From Pseudomonas sp. PDNC002 (GTDB taxonomy: Bacteria; Pseudomonadota; Gammaproteobacteria; Pseudomonadales; Pseudomonadaceae): 64,000 nt of DNA. The notes below the pieces were generated by a model. That model saw nothing but the letters and a program-made list of their open reading frames with translations, did no database searches and was not told the DNA's origin. This document shows positions 47,256-56,716 of this stretch, one piece after another; within the stretch, counting starts at the first letter, position 1, and each line of letters opens with the position of its first letter. The stretch lies in NCBI RefSeq assembly GCF_016919445.1, contig NZ_CP070356.1:689501-753500 (forward strand). Direction: 5' to 3'. The translations under genes and the position numbers were made by a program.

Positions 47256-48056
47256 ATGGACAAAACCACGCCGTTCCAAGCCACCTGGTCCTGGAAGCCC
47301 TTCATCGCCTGTCATCTGATGGCGCTCGTCCTGCTCCTGCTGTGGCTCTGGGAGCCCACTCGCGCGGCGATGAACCTGTTCGATTTCAGCCTGTTCAGCC
47401 TGCTCAACCAGCCATTGGCGACCAACGAAGCCTGGCGCATGAGCTGGGCGGTGGCGAGCACCCGTCCGTTCGACCTGCTGGTGGGCGTGATCCTGCTCTG
47501 CCTGCTGATTCGCGGCGACTGGATCTTCAAGGCCACCCAGGCCCGCGCCGCCACTTTCGGCTTCCTTTGCGCGGCCGTGGTGCTGGTGATCGTGCGCATC
47601 CTGTACGCCAAGGTCGCCCACAAGCTGGGCTGGCAGCACGCGAGCATTTCCGCCATCGCGCCGGACGCGGTGCGCCTGGAGGACTTCTTCCCGCAGTGGG
47701 AAGACACTCCCTTCGAAGTGAAAGACGAATCGGCCCGCAGCTTCCCCGGCGACCACGCCTCGGTGCTGCTGATCTGGGCGCTGTTCCTCACCCTGTTCGC
47801 CCGCACCGCCCTGCAATGGGTGGTGATTTGGGGCCTGGCGCTGCTATTCATGCTGCCGCGTTTGGTGGCCGGCGCCCATTGGGGCCAGGACGACTATATC
47901 GGCGGCGTGCAGATGGCGCTGGTGGCCCTGGCCTGGAGCTGCTTCACGCCGTTCGCCGCCAAAGGCAGTGCGGCGCTGGTGCGCTGGACCGATCCGCTGT
48001 TCCGCCTGGCGGCGAAAATCCCGCTGCTCAACCGGCTGAGCGTCGTCACGGCCTGA
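47256..48056 (+). CDS. PAP2-family membrane phosphatase
   Basis: The 266-residue protein has about six hydrophobic helices. It carries PAP2-like catalytic sequence: ARSFPGDHAS (phosphatase motif 2 with the His) at about residues 156-165 and PRLVAGAHWGQDD (motif 3, Arg, His and Asp) at about residues 197-209. Such enzymes dephosphorylate lipid phosphates or lipid A at the membrane. AGGGGGAA precedes the ATG at 47256; a longer reading from 47178 adds unconvincing residues. It is divergent from hslO. The substrate is unknown, with lipid A or undecaprenyl diphosphate as options. Confidence 0.87.
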   Translation: MDKTTPFQATWSWKPFIACHLMALVLLLLWLWEPTRAAMNLFDFSLFSLLNQPLATNEAWRMSWAVASTRPFDLLVGVILLCLLIRGDWIFKATQARAATFGFLCAAVVLVIVRILYAKVAHKLGWQHASISAIAPDAVRLEDFFPQWEDTPFEVKDESARSFPGDHASVLLIWALFLTLFARTALQWVVIWGLALLFMLPRLVAGAHWGQDDYIGGVQMALVALAWSCFTPFAAKGSAALVRWTDPLFRLAAKIPLLNRLSVVTA

Positions 48057-48065
48057 CGGCCATTC

Positions 48066-48101
48066 GATCCGGGCGAGGCGCGTGCGGCCCTCGCCGCTGG
48101 A

Positions 48102-48103
<2 letters not shown>
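48066..48103. terminator. Hairpin between convergent PAP2 and hslR genes
   Basis: GATCC-GGGCGAGG and CCTCGCC-GGATC pair around a GC-rich loop, with a small internal mismatch. There is no T-run, and the structure overlaps the hslR stop codon. Confidence 0.4.
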
Positions 48104-48494
<391 letters not shown>

Positions 48495-48595
48495 GTCACA
48501 ACCTCGTCATGCGGGCCTGCGAGTGTACCGCGCGCCCCGCTGGCGGGGCACAATCGGCCTGACTAGAATGCCGGCAAACGCCGGGGACGCCTGCC

Positions 48596-49072
48596 TTGAA
48601 GACTTTCGACCAGCTGTCGGTAATTGGTCTGCGCGAATGGATCGCCCTGCCCGAACTGGGCATGGTCGGCCTGCGTGCGAAGATCGACACCGGCGCCAGC
48701 ACTTCCACCCTGCATGCCAGCGACATCGTGCCGTTCCAGCGCGGCGGCCAGGACTGGGTGCGCTTCATCGCCCACCTGGGCACCCAGGTGCAGCGTCGCC
48801 ACCGCTGCGAGGCACCGGTGGTGACGATGAAGACCATCAAGAGCTCCAACGGCCAGGCCCAGACCCGCTATGTGATCCGCACCCTGCTGGCCCTGGGTGA
48901 TCGCGCCTGGTCGGTGGAGTTCACCCTGGCCTGCCGCAAGACCATGCGCTACCGCGTGCTGCTAGGCTCCAAGGCGCTGGTCCATGGCCAACTGGTGGTC
49001 AACCCGGGCCTGACCTACGTACAAGACAAACCCCTCATCATGGTTCCCGCCACCCTTCCAGGTGATCAATGA
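48596..49072 (+). CDS. rimB: RimB-like putative aspartic/zinc protease
   Basis: The 158-residue protein matches the family annotated as ATP-dependent zinc protease, with a retropepsin-like [14 protein letters not shown] at about residues 29-42. In pseudomonads the rimBK pair controls RimK-mediated addition of glutamate to ribosomal protein S6. It begins with TTG at 48596 and overlaps the rimK start by four bases. The symbol follows use in P. fluorescens; no rimA was recognised upstream. Confidence 0.87.
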   Translation: MKTFDQLSVIGLREWIALPELGMVGLRAKIDTGASTSTLHASDIVPFQRGGQDWVRFIAHLGTQVQRRHRCEAPVVTMKTIKSSNGQAQTRYVIRTLLALGDRAWSVEFTLACRKTMRYRVLLGSKALVHGQLVVNPGLTYVQDKPLIMVPATLPGDQ

Positions 49073-49974
49073 AAATTGCTGTGCTGTCGCGCAATCCGCG
49101 CCTGTATTCCACCCGTCGGCTGGTGGAGGCCGGGCAGCAACGCGGCCACGAGATGGTGGTGATCGACACCCTCCGCGCCTACATGAACATCGCCAGCCAC
49201 AAGCCGCAGATCCACTACCGCGGGCAGTCGCTGGAAGGCTTCGACGCGGTAATCCCGCGCATCGGCGCCTCGGTGACCTTTTATGGCTGCGCCGTCCTGC
49301 GCCAGTTCGAGATGATGGGGGTATTCCCGCTCAACGAATCGGTGGCCATCGCCCGCTCCCGCGACAAGCTGCGCTCGCTGCAGCTGCTCTCGCGCAAGGG
49401 CATCGGCCTGCCGGTGACCGGTTTCGCCCACTCTCCCGATGACGTGCCGGACCTGATCCAGATGGTTGGCGGCGCACCGCTGGTGATCAAACTGCTGGAA
49501 GGCACCCAGGGCATCGGCGTGGTGCTGTGCGAGACCGAGAAGGCCGCCGAGTCCGTGCTGGAGGCCTTCATGGGGCTCAAGCACAACATCATGGTGCAGG
49601 AGTACATCAAGGAAGCCGGCGGCGCCGACATCCGCTGCTTCGTGGTGGGCGACAAGGTGATCGCCTCGATGAAGCGCCAGGCGGCGGCCGGCGAGTTCCG
49701 CTCCAACCTGCACCGCGGCGGCAGCGCCAGCCTGATCAAGATCACCCCGGAGGAGCGCATGACCGCCGTCCGCGCCGCCAAGGTGATGGGCCTGCACGTG
49801 GCCGGCGTGGACATCCTGCGCTCCAACCACGGGCCACTGGTAATGGAGGTGAACTCCTCCCCGGGCCTGGAGGGCATCGAGACCACCACCGGCAAGGACA
49901 TCGCCGGAGTGATCATCGAGTACCTGGAGAAGAATGGCGGGCCGCATCTGGCGCGGACCAAGGGCAAGGGGTGA
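49069..49974 (+). CDS. rimK: Ribosomal protein S6 glutamate ligase
   Basis: RimK is an ATP-grasp ligase that adds glutamate residues to the C-terminus of ribosomal protein S6. The 301-residue protein has an N-terminal RimK fold ([20 protein letters not shown]), [14 protein letters not shown]-grasp [18 protein letters not shown], and [12 protein letters not shown] with metal-binding Glu and Asn. The length is the family standard. It overlaps rimB by four bases, so the two are co-translated. Confidence 0.96.
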   Translation: MKIAVLSRNPRLYSTRRLVEAGQQRGHEMVVIDTLRAYMNIASHKPQIHYRGQSLEGFDAVIPRIGASVTFYGCAVLRQFEMMGVFPLNESVAIARSRDKLRSLQLLSRKGIGLPVTGFAHSPDDVPDLIQMVGGAPLVIKLLEGTQGIGVVLCETEKAAESVLEAFMGLKHNIMVQEYIKEAGGADIRCFVVGDKVIASMKRQAAAGEFRSNLHRGGSASLIKITPEERMTAVRAAKVMGLHVAGVDILRSNHGPLVMEVNSSPGLEGIETTTGKDIAGVIIEYLEKNGGPHLARTKGKG

Positions 49975-50004
49975 GCAGGAATTCGGCATCGGCGCGGGGC
50001 TTTG

Positions 50005-50133
50005 CCCTCACCCCAGCCCTCTCCCGGGGGGAGAGGGAGCGGTCCGTGCCGGCTGACATCGCAGCATCATCCTGCGCCGATCAGTTCCTTCTCCCTCAGG
50101 AGCTGGGCGCGTAGCCAGGGTTAGGGTGAGGGG
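50005..50133 (+). repeat. Composite inverted repeat, copy D (right half decayed)
   Basis: Starts CCCTCACCCCAGCCCTCTCC; the spacer includes GGTCCGTGCCGGCTGACATC as in copy C. The right palindrome is decayed (TTCTCCCTCAGGAGCTGGGC) but the end GGGTTAGGGTGAGGG is kept. It follows rimK by 30 bases. Confidence 0.85.
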
Positions 50134-50210
50134 CCGCATGGCAGCCAAACCAACATGAAGCACCGCGCCCCTGAAGTTCCAGCTCCAAGCTTCATTGCCC
50201 CGTGGAACCC

Positions 50211-50235
50211 TTCGCGAGCAAGCTCGCTCCTACAG
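50211..50235. repeat. Single REP sequence
   Basis: TTCGCGAGCAAGCTCGCTCC followed by TACAG is a classical Pseudomonas REP, here 20 bases before the ldcA start, where it may affect the ldcA leader. Confidence 0.85.
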
Positions 50236-50254
50236 ACTCTCCCGCAGTAACCGG

Positions 50255-51193
50255 ATGACAGAAATGCCCGCTTCCCGCCCCCACGCCGAACTCAAATGGT
50301 CGCCCATCGAAGGCCGCGTCGCGCTGGTTGCGCCGGCTTCCGCCATCGCCGAGGAAGTGCTGGAAGCGACTCTGCGCCAGTTGGAAGTCCAGGGCATCGA
50401 CTACCACCTGGGTGAACACGCCGACGCACGCTACCGCTACCTGGCCGGCACGCCGGAGCGGCGCCTGGAAGACTTCCACGCCGCCTTCGAACTGGAAGAC
50501 GTCAGCGCCGTCTGGTGCCTGCGCGGCGGTTACGGTTGTGGACAACTCGTTCCGCAGCTGGACTGGCAGCGCATCAAGGCCGCCTCACCACGCCCGCTGA
50601 TTGGCTTTTCGGACATTTCCATCCTGCTCAGCGCCTTCCATCAGCAGGGTCTGCCGGCGATCCACGGCATGGTCGCCACCGGGCTCGGCCTGCAGCCGCT
50701 GAGCGCCCCCAACGAGCAGCGCGAACGCCTGGCGTCGCTGGCCTCGATCAGCCATGTGCTGGCGGGCGGCCCCGGCAAGCTGGCGGCTCAGCACCTCGCC
50801 GGACCGAAGCTCGCCGTAGAAGGCGAATTGATCGGCGGCAACCTCACCGCGCTGGCCTGCATGGCCGGCACCGTAGGCGCGCTGTATGTGCCCGACGGTG
50901 CGATCCTGATCCTCGAAGACGTCGGCGAGCCCTACTACCGCATCGAGCGCAGCCTCTGGCAGTTACTCAACAGCCTGAATGGCGCGCGCCTGGGCGCGAT
51001 CTGCCTCGGCACCTTCACCGACTGCCCGCGCAAGGGCGTGGCCCACAGCCTGGAAGAAATCTTCGCCGAGTACGCCGCGCAACTGGGCGTCCCGCTCTAC
51101 CACGGCCTGCCCAGCGGCCACGGCGCGCACAACCGCGCCTGGCCCTATGGGCGCCAGGCGGTACTGGAAGGAAAGGCCCTGCGCTGGGATTAG
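50255..51193 (+). CDS. ldcA: Muramoyltetrapeptide LD-carboxypeptidase
   Basis: LdcA removes the terminal D-Ala from muropeptide tetrapeptides in the cytoplasm during peptidoglycan recycling. The 312-residue protein matches P. aeruginosa LdcA closely from memory. The Ser-Glu-His catalytic set is present: Ser in RPLIGFSDIS at about residue 119, Glu in LEDVGEPYYR and His in PSGHGAHNRAWP. The start may be ATG 50255 or 50264; neither has a strong ribosome binding site. Its TAG stop is the first three bases of a repeat element. Confidence 0.95.
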   Translation: MTEMPASRPHAELKWSPIEGRVALVAPASAIAEEVLEATLRQLEVQGIDYHLGEHADARYRYLAGTPERRLEDFHAAFELEDVSAVWCLRGGYGCGQLVPQLDWQRIKAASPRPLIGFSDISILLSAFHQQGLPAIHGMVATGLGLQPLSAPNEQRERLASLASISHVLAGGPGKLAAQHLAGPKLAVEGELIGGNLTALACMAGTVGALYVPDGAILILEDVGEPYYRIERSLWQLLNSLNGARLGAICLGTFTDCPRKGVAHSLEEIFAEYAAQLGVPLYHGLPSGHGAHNRAWPYGRQAVLEGKALRWD

Positions 51194-51334
51194 AGTCTGT
51201 TTACGATCTCGCGAGCTAGAGCAGAACAAGGCGAGGACAGCTGAGAAAGCGGAGCTGACTGCAGTCAATGAGCACTTCTCGGCTGGCCTCAACGCAGTTA
51301 TGCCGACGCGCAGCAGATCGCAAGCAGGCTCTTA
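51191..51334. mobile_element. MITE-like element with terminal inverted repeats
   Basis: The ends AGAGTCTGTTTACGATCT (51192-51209) and, read inward from the right, AGAGCCTGCTTGCGATCT (51332-51315) match at 15 of 18 positions. The 144-bp element has no open frame for a transposase. Its left end supplies the TAG stop of ldcA and its right end the TAA stop of amgS on the other strand. A solo left-end-like fragment occurs at 24969. Confidence 0.7.
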
Positions 51335-52651
51335 ATGCGCGTCGCGCGGCAGCAGCAGGCCCAGCGGCAGGCAGACACGCGCTTCCACGCCACCACCCTC
51401 GCGGTTGCGCAGCTCGATGCTGCCGCCGTGCTGTTCGGCGATGCGCTTGACGATGGCCAGGCCCAGGCCGGTGCCCTTGCCGCCGCGCGCTTTGTCGCCG
51501 CGGAAGAAGGGGTTGAAGATATTCTCCAGCTCCTGCGGATCGACGCCCGCGCCACGGTCCAGCACGCTGAGCACCACGTAGGGTGCACCGCCGCCACCCG
51601 CCACGTGGGCCGCCACCTCGACCTTGCCGCCACCATGGTTCAGGCCATTCTCGATCAGGTTGCCGAGCAGGCGCTTGATCGATACGCGGCGGAAGCGGAA
51701 CAGCGGCAACGTCTCCAGGCACAGGCGTACGCGGTTGCCATTCTGGTTGAAGGCATCGGCCACTTCGCGGATCAGGTCGGCCAGGTCACCCTCTTCTACC
51801 GGCTCGTCACGGCCATCGCGGATGAAGGCGAGGAACTGATCGAGGATCGCGTCCATGTCCTCGATGTCGCGAACCATGTCCTCGACCATCTCGCGGTCGC
51901 TTTCCGGCATCAGTTCCAGTGACAGGCGCAGGCGCGTCAGCGGCGTACGCAAGTCGTGGGAGACACCCGCCAGCATCAGCTCGCGCTCACGCCCGGCCTG
52001 CTCGACATCGTCGGCCATCTGGTTGAACGCGCGGTACACCTCGGCCATCTCGCTGGGGGTTTCCGCCCCCAGCGGCAGGCGCACGCTGCGTCCCTTGCCG
52101 AACTCGCGGGAGGCGAACACCAGGCGCTTGAGCGGCTGGCTGAGCAGGCGCACGAAGATCCAGGCGGCAGCCGTGGACAACAGGCCGATGCCGAGGAACC
52201 AGCCCAGCACGCTCCAGATCTGCTGGCCGCGCAGCGGGTGCGGGTAGAGCGGTACGCCGATCCAGCCGTCACCCAGGGTCGGTGCGCGCACCCAGAGCAT
52301 CGACGGATGATGGATGCGCAGGCGGGTTTCGGTGTCGATGCCCAGCTCCATGCGCATCTGCCGCTGGAAGATTTCGGTGTAGGGCCAGTGCACTTCCTCC
52401 GGCTGCCCCTGTTCATGGGGCGCCCACTTCAACCCGGCGGACTCGGCAATGGCTTCGCGCGATTTCTCGTCCGCCGCCCAGTAGGCGCGCACGGTCAGCG
52501 CCGCGCCGTGGCTGTACTGGCGGTCGACCAGCATGTCTTCGTTCATCAGCAGGTAGACCAGGGTCAGCGCCTTGGAAAACAGCACGACGATGAGCACCAG
52601 CCACAGAGTGCGGGCGAAGAAGCTTTGCGGGAACCAGAGGGGTGTTTTCAA
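51332..52651 (-). CDS. amgS: EnvZ/AmgS-type sensor histidine kinase
   Basis: AmgS (PA5199) senses envelope stress from misfolded proteins and phosphorylates AmgR; it contributes to aminoglycoside tolerance in P. aeruginosa. The 439-residue protein has two membrane segments (about residues 16-36 and 147-166), HAMP, the His box LAGVSHDLRTPLTRLRLS, and ATP-binding NLIENGLNHG, DRGAGV and GKGTGLGLAIV. It begins with TTG at 52651; no better start exists for 30 codons. A 200-base gap with a repeat separates it from amgR. Confidence 0.92.
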   Translation of the reverse strand: MKTPLWFPQSFFARTLWLVLIVVLFSKALTLVYLLMNEDMLVDRQYSHGAALTVRAYWAADEKSREAIAESAGLKWAPHEQGQPEEVHWPYTEIFQRQMRMELGIDTETRLRIHHPSMLWVRAPTLGDGWIGVPLYPHPLRGQQIWSVLGWFLGIGLLSTAAAWIFVRLLSQPLKRLVFASREFGKGRSVRLPLGAETPSEMAEVYRAFNQMADDVEQAGRERELMLAGVSHDLRTPLTRLRLSLELMPESDREMVEDMVRDIEDMDAILDQFLAFIRDGRDEPVEEGDLADLIREVADAFNQNGNRVRLCLETLPLFRFRRVSIKRLLGNLIENGLNHGGGKVEVAAHVAGGGGAPYVVLSVLDRGAGVDPQELENIFNPFFRGDKARGGKGTGLGLAIVKRIAEQHGGSIELRNREGGGVEARVCLPLGLLLPRDAH

Positions 52652-52684
52652 GAACGGAATACCAGAGAACGGCGTTTGTAGGAG

Positions 52685-52800
52685 CCCCTCACCCTAACCC
52701 TCTCCCAGAGGGAGAGGGGACTGATCGGCGCCAATTGAAACCACACCGTCAGCCGGCACGGACGGCCCCCTCTCCCTCCGGGAGAGGGCTGGGGTGAGGG
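52685..52800 (-). repeat. Composite inverted repeat, copy E, inside amgR-amgS
   Basis: Starts CCCCTCACCCTAACCCTCTC and ends GGGAGAGGGCTGGGGTGAGG, reversed relative to A, C and D. The spacer has GTCAGCCGGCACGGAC, the reverse of the motif in C and D. It lies between amgR and amgS, which are normally one operon. Confidence 0.9.
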
Positions 52801-52851
52801 GAAACATCGGCCAGAGTTTTCAGAGGGCGCGAGCTGTCTCCCCGGATTGGC

Positions 52852-53592
52852 TCACTTACGCGCGGCGCCATCCGGCACGAATACGTAGCCCACGCCCCAG
52901 ACGGTCTGGATGTAGCGCGGCTTCGACGGGTCGGGCTCGATCAGCCGGCGCAGGCGGGAAATCTGCACGTCGATGGAGCGCTCCAGGGCGTCCCACTCGC
53001 GGCCACGGGCCAGGTTCATCAGCTTGTCGCGGGTCAGCGGCTCGCGTGCGTGCTGCACCAGGGCCTTGAGTACGGCGAACTCACCGGTGGTGAGCATGTG
53101 CACTTCCTCGCCCTTCTTCAGCTCGCGGGTCGCCAGGTGCAGTTCGTAGTCGCCGAAGGTGACGATCTCGTCCTCGCCCGCCGGCGCGCCGGGCACCAGC
53201 GGCGCCTGGCGGCGCAGCACGGCCTTGATCCGCGCCAGCAATTCGCGCGGGTTGAACGGCTTGGCCAGGTAGTCGTCGGCGCCCTGCTCCAGGCCCGAGA
53301 TGCGGCTGGTCTCGTCGCCCTTGGCGGTGAGCATGATGATCGGGATCTGGTTGTTCGACTCGCGCAGGCGCTTGCACGCGGAGAGGCCATCCTCGCCGGG
53401 CATCATCAGGTCCAGCACCACCAGCTGGAACAGCTCGCGGGCCAGCAGGCGGTCCATCTGCTCGGTGTTTTCGACGGCGCGGACACGGTAACCCTGCTCA
53501 TCGAGGAAGCGTTCCAGCAGACGGCGCAGGCGCGCGTCGTCATCGACCACGAGGATCTTTTCGCCTTCCGGCAGGGTGGCAGCGTTGCTCAT
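52852..53592 (-). CDS. amgR: OmpR/AmgR-type response regulator
   Basis: AmgR (PA5200) is the OmpR-family partner of AmgS and activates envelope-stress genes. The 246-residue protein has a receiver domain with ILVVDDDARLRRLLERF, the phospho-acceptor Asp in VVLDLMMPGEDGL at about residue 59 and LTAKGDE. The C-terminal winged helix has LTTGEFAVLKALVQHAREPLTRDKL and IDVQISRLRRLIEPDP. GGGAG precedes the ATG. It is divergent from tex. Confidence 0.96.
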   Translation of the reverse strand: MSNAATLPEGEKILVVDDDARLRRLLERFLDEQGYRVRAVENTEQMDRLLARELFQLVVLDLMMPGEDGLSACKRLRESNNQIPIIMLTAKGDETSRISGLEQGADDYLAKPFNPRELLARIKAVLRRQAPLVPGAPAGEDEIVTFGDYELHLATRELKKGEEVHMLTTGEFAVLKALVQHAREPLTRDKLMNLARGREWDALERSIDVQISRLRRLIEPDPSKPRYIQTVWGVGYVFVPDGAARK

Positions 53593-53710
53593 GGAGACTC
53601 CCAGAATCTGATTCGGCGGGCATTATCGCCCAGCAGCCGCGCTTCACGGCTTGTCCATTGTTAGCAGATTTTTCCCCGACCAGCCGCCCACCCGGTGAAA
53701 TTGTCGTGGG

Positions 53711-53716
53711 TATAAT
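53711..53716 (+). promoter_or_regulatory. Possible -10 hexamer of tex
   Basis: A perfect TATAAT lies 98 bases before the tex start, in the divergent amgR-tex region. No convincing -35 hexamer stands at the proper spacing. Confidence 0.35.
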
Positions 53717-53813
53717 GCGGCGCTTTTGCGGCGGGGCGTTGTCATAGACGCCTGCCAAGCGCCACGGCGCGGCAGCCAAGCCCCGTATTTTGTTGGTTTC
53801 ACCAGGTGGATTT

Positions 53814-56153
53814 ATGGACAGCATCAACACCCGTATCGCCGAAGAGCTTTCCGCACTGCCCTCCGGCCGCGTTCAACCGCAGCAAGTCGCCGCTGCCGTC
53901 GCCCTGCTCGACGAAGGCTCCACCGTCCCCTTCATCGCCCGCTACCGGAAAGAAGTCACCGGCAGCCTGGATGACACCCAGCTGCGCATGCTCGAAGAGC
54001 GCCTGCGCTACCTGCGCGAACTGGACGAGCGCCGTGGCGCGATCCTCGCCAGCATCGAGGAGCAGGGCAAGCTGACCCCGGAACTGGCCCGCGAGATCAA
54101 CCTCGCCGACACCAAGACCCGCCTCGAAGACCTCTACCTGCCGTATAAGCAGAAGCGCCGCACCAAGGGCCAGATCGCCCTGGAAGCCGGCCTGGGCGAA
54201 CTGGCCGACGCGCTGTTCGCCGACCCGAGCCTGACCCCGGAAACCGAAGCCGCGCGCTTCGTCGATGCCGAGAAGGGCTTCGCCGACACCAAGGCCGTGC
54301 TCGAAGGCGCCAAGTACATCCTCATGGAACGCTTCGCCGAGGACGCCACGTTGCTCGACCGCCTGCGCAGCTTCCTCAAGGACAACGCCACCCTCACCGC
54401 GCGCATGGTGCCGGGCAAGGAAACCGAAGGCGCCAAGTTCAGCGACTACTTCGAGCACGACGAGCCGCTGAAGAACGCGCCGTCGCACCGCGCCCTGGCG
54501 ATCTTCCGTGGTCGCAACGAAGGCATTCTGAGCGTCGCCCTGAAAGTCGGCGAAGAGCTGCCGGGCACCTCGCACCCTTGCGAAATCATGATTGGCGAGC
54601 GCTTCGGCATCGCCAGCCAGGGGCGCGCGGCGGACAAGTGGCTCTCCGAAGTGGTGCGCTGGACCTGGAAGGTCAAGCTCTACACCCACCTGGAAACCGA
54701 CCTGCTGGGCGAACTGCGCGAAGGCGCCGACCTCGAAGCGATCAACGTCTTCGCCCGTAACCTGCACGACCTGCTGCTGGCCGCACCGGCCGGCCCGCGC
54801 GCCACCCTGGGCCTGGACCCGGGCCTGCGCACCGGCGTGAAGGTCGCCGTGGTCGATGCCACCGGCAAGCTGCTGGACACCGCCACCGTGTATCCGCACG
54901 TGCCGAAGAACCAGTGGGACCAGACCATCGCCGTGCTCGCCGCGCTGTGCGCCAAGCACCAGGTGGAGCTGATCGCCATCGGCAACGGCACCGCCAGCCG
55001 CGAGACCGACAAGCTGGCCGCCGAACTGATCAAGAAATACCCGGCGCTCAAGTGCACCAAGATCATGGTCAGCGAGGCCGGCGCTTCGGTGTACTCGGCC
55101 TCCGAACTGGCCGCCAGGGAATTCCCGGAGCTGGACGTGTCGCTGCGCGGCGCCGTCTCCATCGCCCGCCGCCTGCAGGACCCGCTGGCCGAACTGGTGA
55201 AGATCGAGCCGAAATCCATCGGCGTTGGCCAGTACCAGCACGACGTCTCCCAACTGCAGCTCGCGCGCAGCCTGGATGCCGTGGTGGAAGACTGCGTGAA
55301 CGCCGTCGGCGTGGACGTGAATACCGCCTCCGCCGCCCTGCTGGCACGCATCTCCGGCCTGAACAGCACCCTCGCGCAGAACATCGTCGCGCACCGTGAT
55401 GCCAATGGCGCATTCAAGACCCGCGATGACCTGCGCAAAGTCAGCCGCCTGGGCGACAAGACCTTCGAGCAGGCTGCCGGCTTCCTCCGCGTGATGAACG
55501 GCGACAACCCGCTGGACGCCTCCGCGGTGCACCCGGAAACCTACCCGCTGGTGCAGCGCATCGCCGCTGACACCGGCCGCGACGTGCGCTCGCTGGTGGG
55601 CGACTCGGGCTTCCTCAAGCGCCTGGACCCGAAGAAGTTCACCGACGAGCAGTTCGGTCTGCCCACCGTCACCGACATCCTCAAGGAACTCGACAAGCCC
55701 GGCCGCGACCCACGCCCGGAGTTCAAGACCGCCGAGTTCCAGGAAGGCGTCGAGAGCCTGAAGGACCTCACCCCCGGCATGGTGCTCGAAGGCGTGGTGA
55801 CCAACGTCACCAACTTCGGCGCCTTCGTTGACATCGGCGTCCACCAGGACGGCCTGGTGCACATCTCCGCGCTGTCGGAGAAGTTCGTCAAGGACCCGTA
55901 CGAAGTGGTCAAGGCCGGTGACATCGTCAAGGTCAAGGTCATGGAAGTGGACATCCCGCGCAACCGCGTCGGCCTGTCCATGCGCATGAGCGACACCCCC
56001 GGCGAGAAGGTCGACGGTCCGCGTGGCGGCGGCCGCCCCGGCAACGGTGCGCCGCGTGGCGAACGCAGCGCCCCGCGCCAGCAGGAGAAGGCCCCGTCGA
56101 ACAACGCCATGGCTTCGCTGTTCGCCAATGCCAAGCAACTGAAGAAGAAGTAA
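53814..56153 (+). CDS. tex: Transcription accessory protein Tex
   Basis: Tex is a conserved nucleic-acid-binding protein linked to transcription and toxin expression. The 779-residue protein has the helical N-terminal domain, the YqgF-like RNase H fold ([20 protein letters not shown] at about residue 333), HhH segments ([18 protein letters not shown]), and a C-terminal S1 RNA-binding domain ([19 protein letters not shown]). The tail is basic. AGGTGG precedes the ATG; the three in-frame residues upstream that overlap the leader are left out. A thioesterase gene follows nine bases after it. Confidence 0.96.
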   Translation: MDSINTRIAEELSALPSGRVQPQQVAAAVALLDEGSTVPFIARYRKEVTGSLDDTQLRMLEERLRYLRELDERRGAILASIEEQGKLTPELAREINLADTKTRLEDLYLPYKQKRRTKGQIALEAGLGELADALFADPSLTPETEAARFVDAEKGFADTKAVLEGAKYILMERFAEDATLLDRLRSFLKDNATLTARMVPGKETEGAKFSDYFEHDEPLKNAPSHRALAIFRGRNEGILSVALKVGEELPGTSHPCEIMIGERFGIASQGRAADKWLSEVVRWTWKVKLYTHLETDLLGELREGADLEAINVFARNLHDLLLAAPAGPRATLGLDPGLRTGVKVAVVDATGKLLDTATVYPHVPKNQWDQTIAVLAALCAKHQVELIAIGNGTASRETDKLAAELIKKYPALKCTKIMVSEAGASVYSASELAAREFPELDVSLRGAVSIARRLQDPLAELVKIEPKSIGVGQYQHDVSQLQLARSLDAVVEDCVNAVGVDVNTASAALLARISGLNSTLAQNIVAHRDANGAFKTRDDLRKVSRLGDKTFEQAAGFLRVMNGDNPLDASAVHPETYPLVQRIAADTGRDVRSLVGDSGFLKRLDPKKFTDEQFGLPTVTDILKELDKPGRDPRPEFKTAEFQEGVESLKDLTPGMVLEGVVTNVTNFGAFVDIGVHQDGLVHISALSEKFVKDPYEVVKAGDIVKVKVMEVDIPRNRVGLSMRMSDTPGEKVDGPRGGGRPGNGAPRGERSAPRQQEKAPSNNAMASLFANAKQLKKK

Positions 56154-56162
56154 GGAAGGTCC

Positions 56163-56552
56163 ATGAGTGAGATGCCCGCCCGCGAGCTGATGATCAGCCG
56201 CTTCAGCGACACCCTCGGCGTGCAGCCGATCCGTGTCGCCGACGGCGAAGCCGAGGTGCTGCTGCCGATGGCCGAGCACCTGCGCAATCGCGGCAACGTC
56301 ATGCACGGCGGCGCGCTCTTCACGCTGATGGACATGACCATGGGCCTGGCCTGTTCCAGCGCCCATGGTTTCGATCGGCAGAGCGTCACCCTGGAATGCA
56401 AGATCAACTACATCCGCGCGGTCGCCGAGGGCGAAGTGCGCTGTGTAGCGAAAGTCCTGCATGCCGGGCGGCGTTCGCTGGTGGTCGAGGCCGACATCCA
56501 CCAGGGCGACAAGCTGGTCGCCAAGGGACAAGGCACCTTCGCCCAGCTGTAA
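56163..56552 (+). CDS. Hotdog-fold thioesterase, PaaI type
   Basis: The 129-residue protein is a small acyl-CoA thioesterase of the hotdog fold. It contains the family segment NRGNVMHGGALFTLMDMTMGLA with the catalytic Asp at about residue 58. It starts nine bases after tex with AAGGAAGG in front, so it is co-transcribed with tex. This pairing matches PA5201-PA5202. The acyl-CoA substrate is unknown. Confidence 0.92.
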   Translation: MSEMPARELMISRFSDTLGVQPIRVADGEAEVLLPMAEHLRNRGNVMHGGALFTLMDMTMGLACSSAHGFDRQSVTLECKINYIRAVAEGEVRCVAKVLHAGRRSLVVEADIHQGDKLVAKGQGTFAQL

Positions 56553-56716
56553 TTCGCGCCACGACAACTGACCTATGCTGTACGCCGGAGCCCCGGATTT
56601 GCGGGCGCCGGCGCAGCGCCTCGATAAAGCCAGGCGACCACGCCGGTTGTTCTCCCCTTGTAGACCGCCCAGTCCACCCCCATAGTGGGGCGATTGCCGT
56701 GTGAAGGACTTCCAAC

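Noticed and set aside
53799..56567. Antisense open frame of 922 codons opposite tex
   Set aside because: It is the mirror of tex, with no ribosome binding site and no recognisable family.
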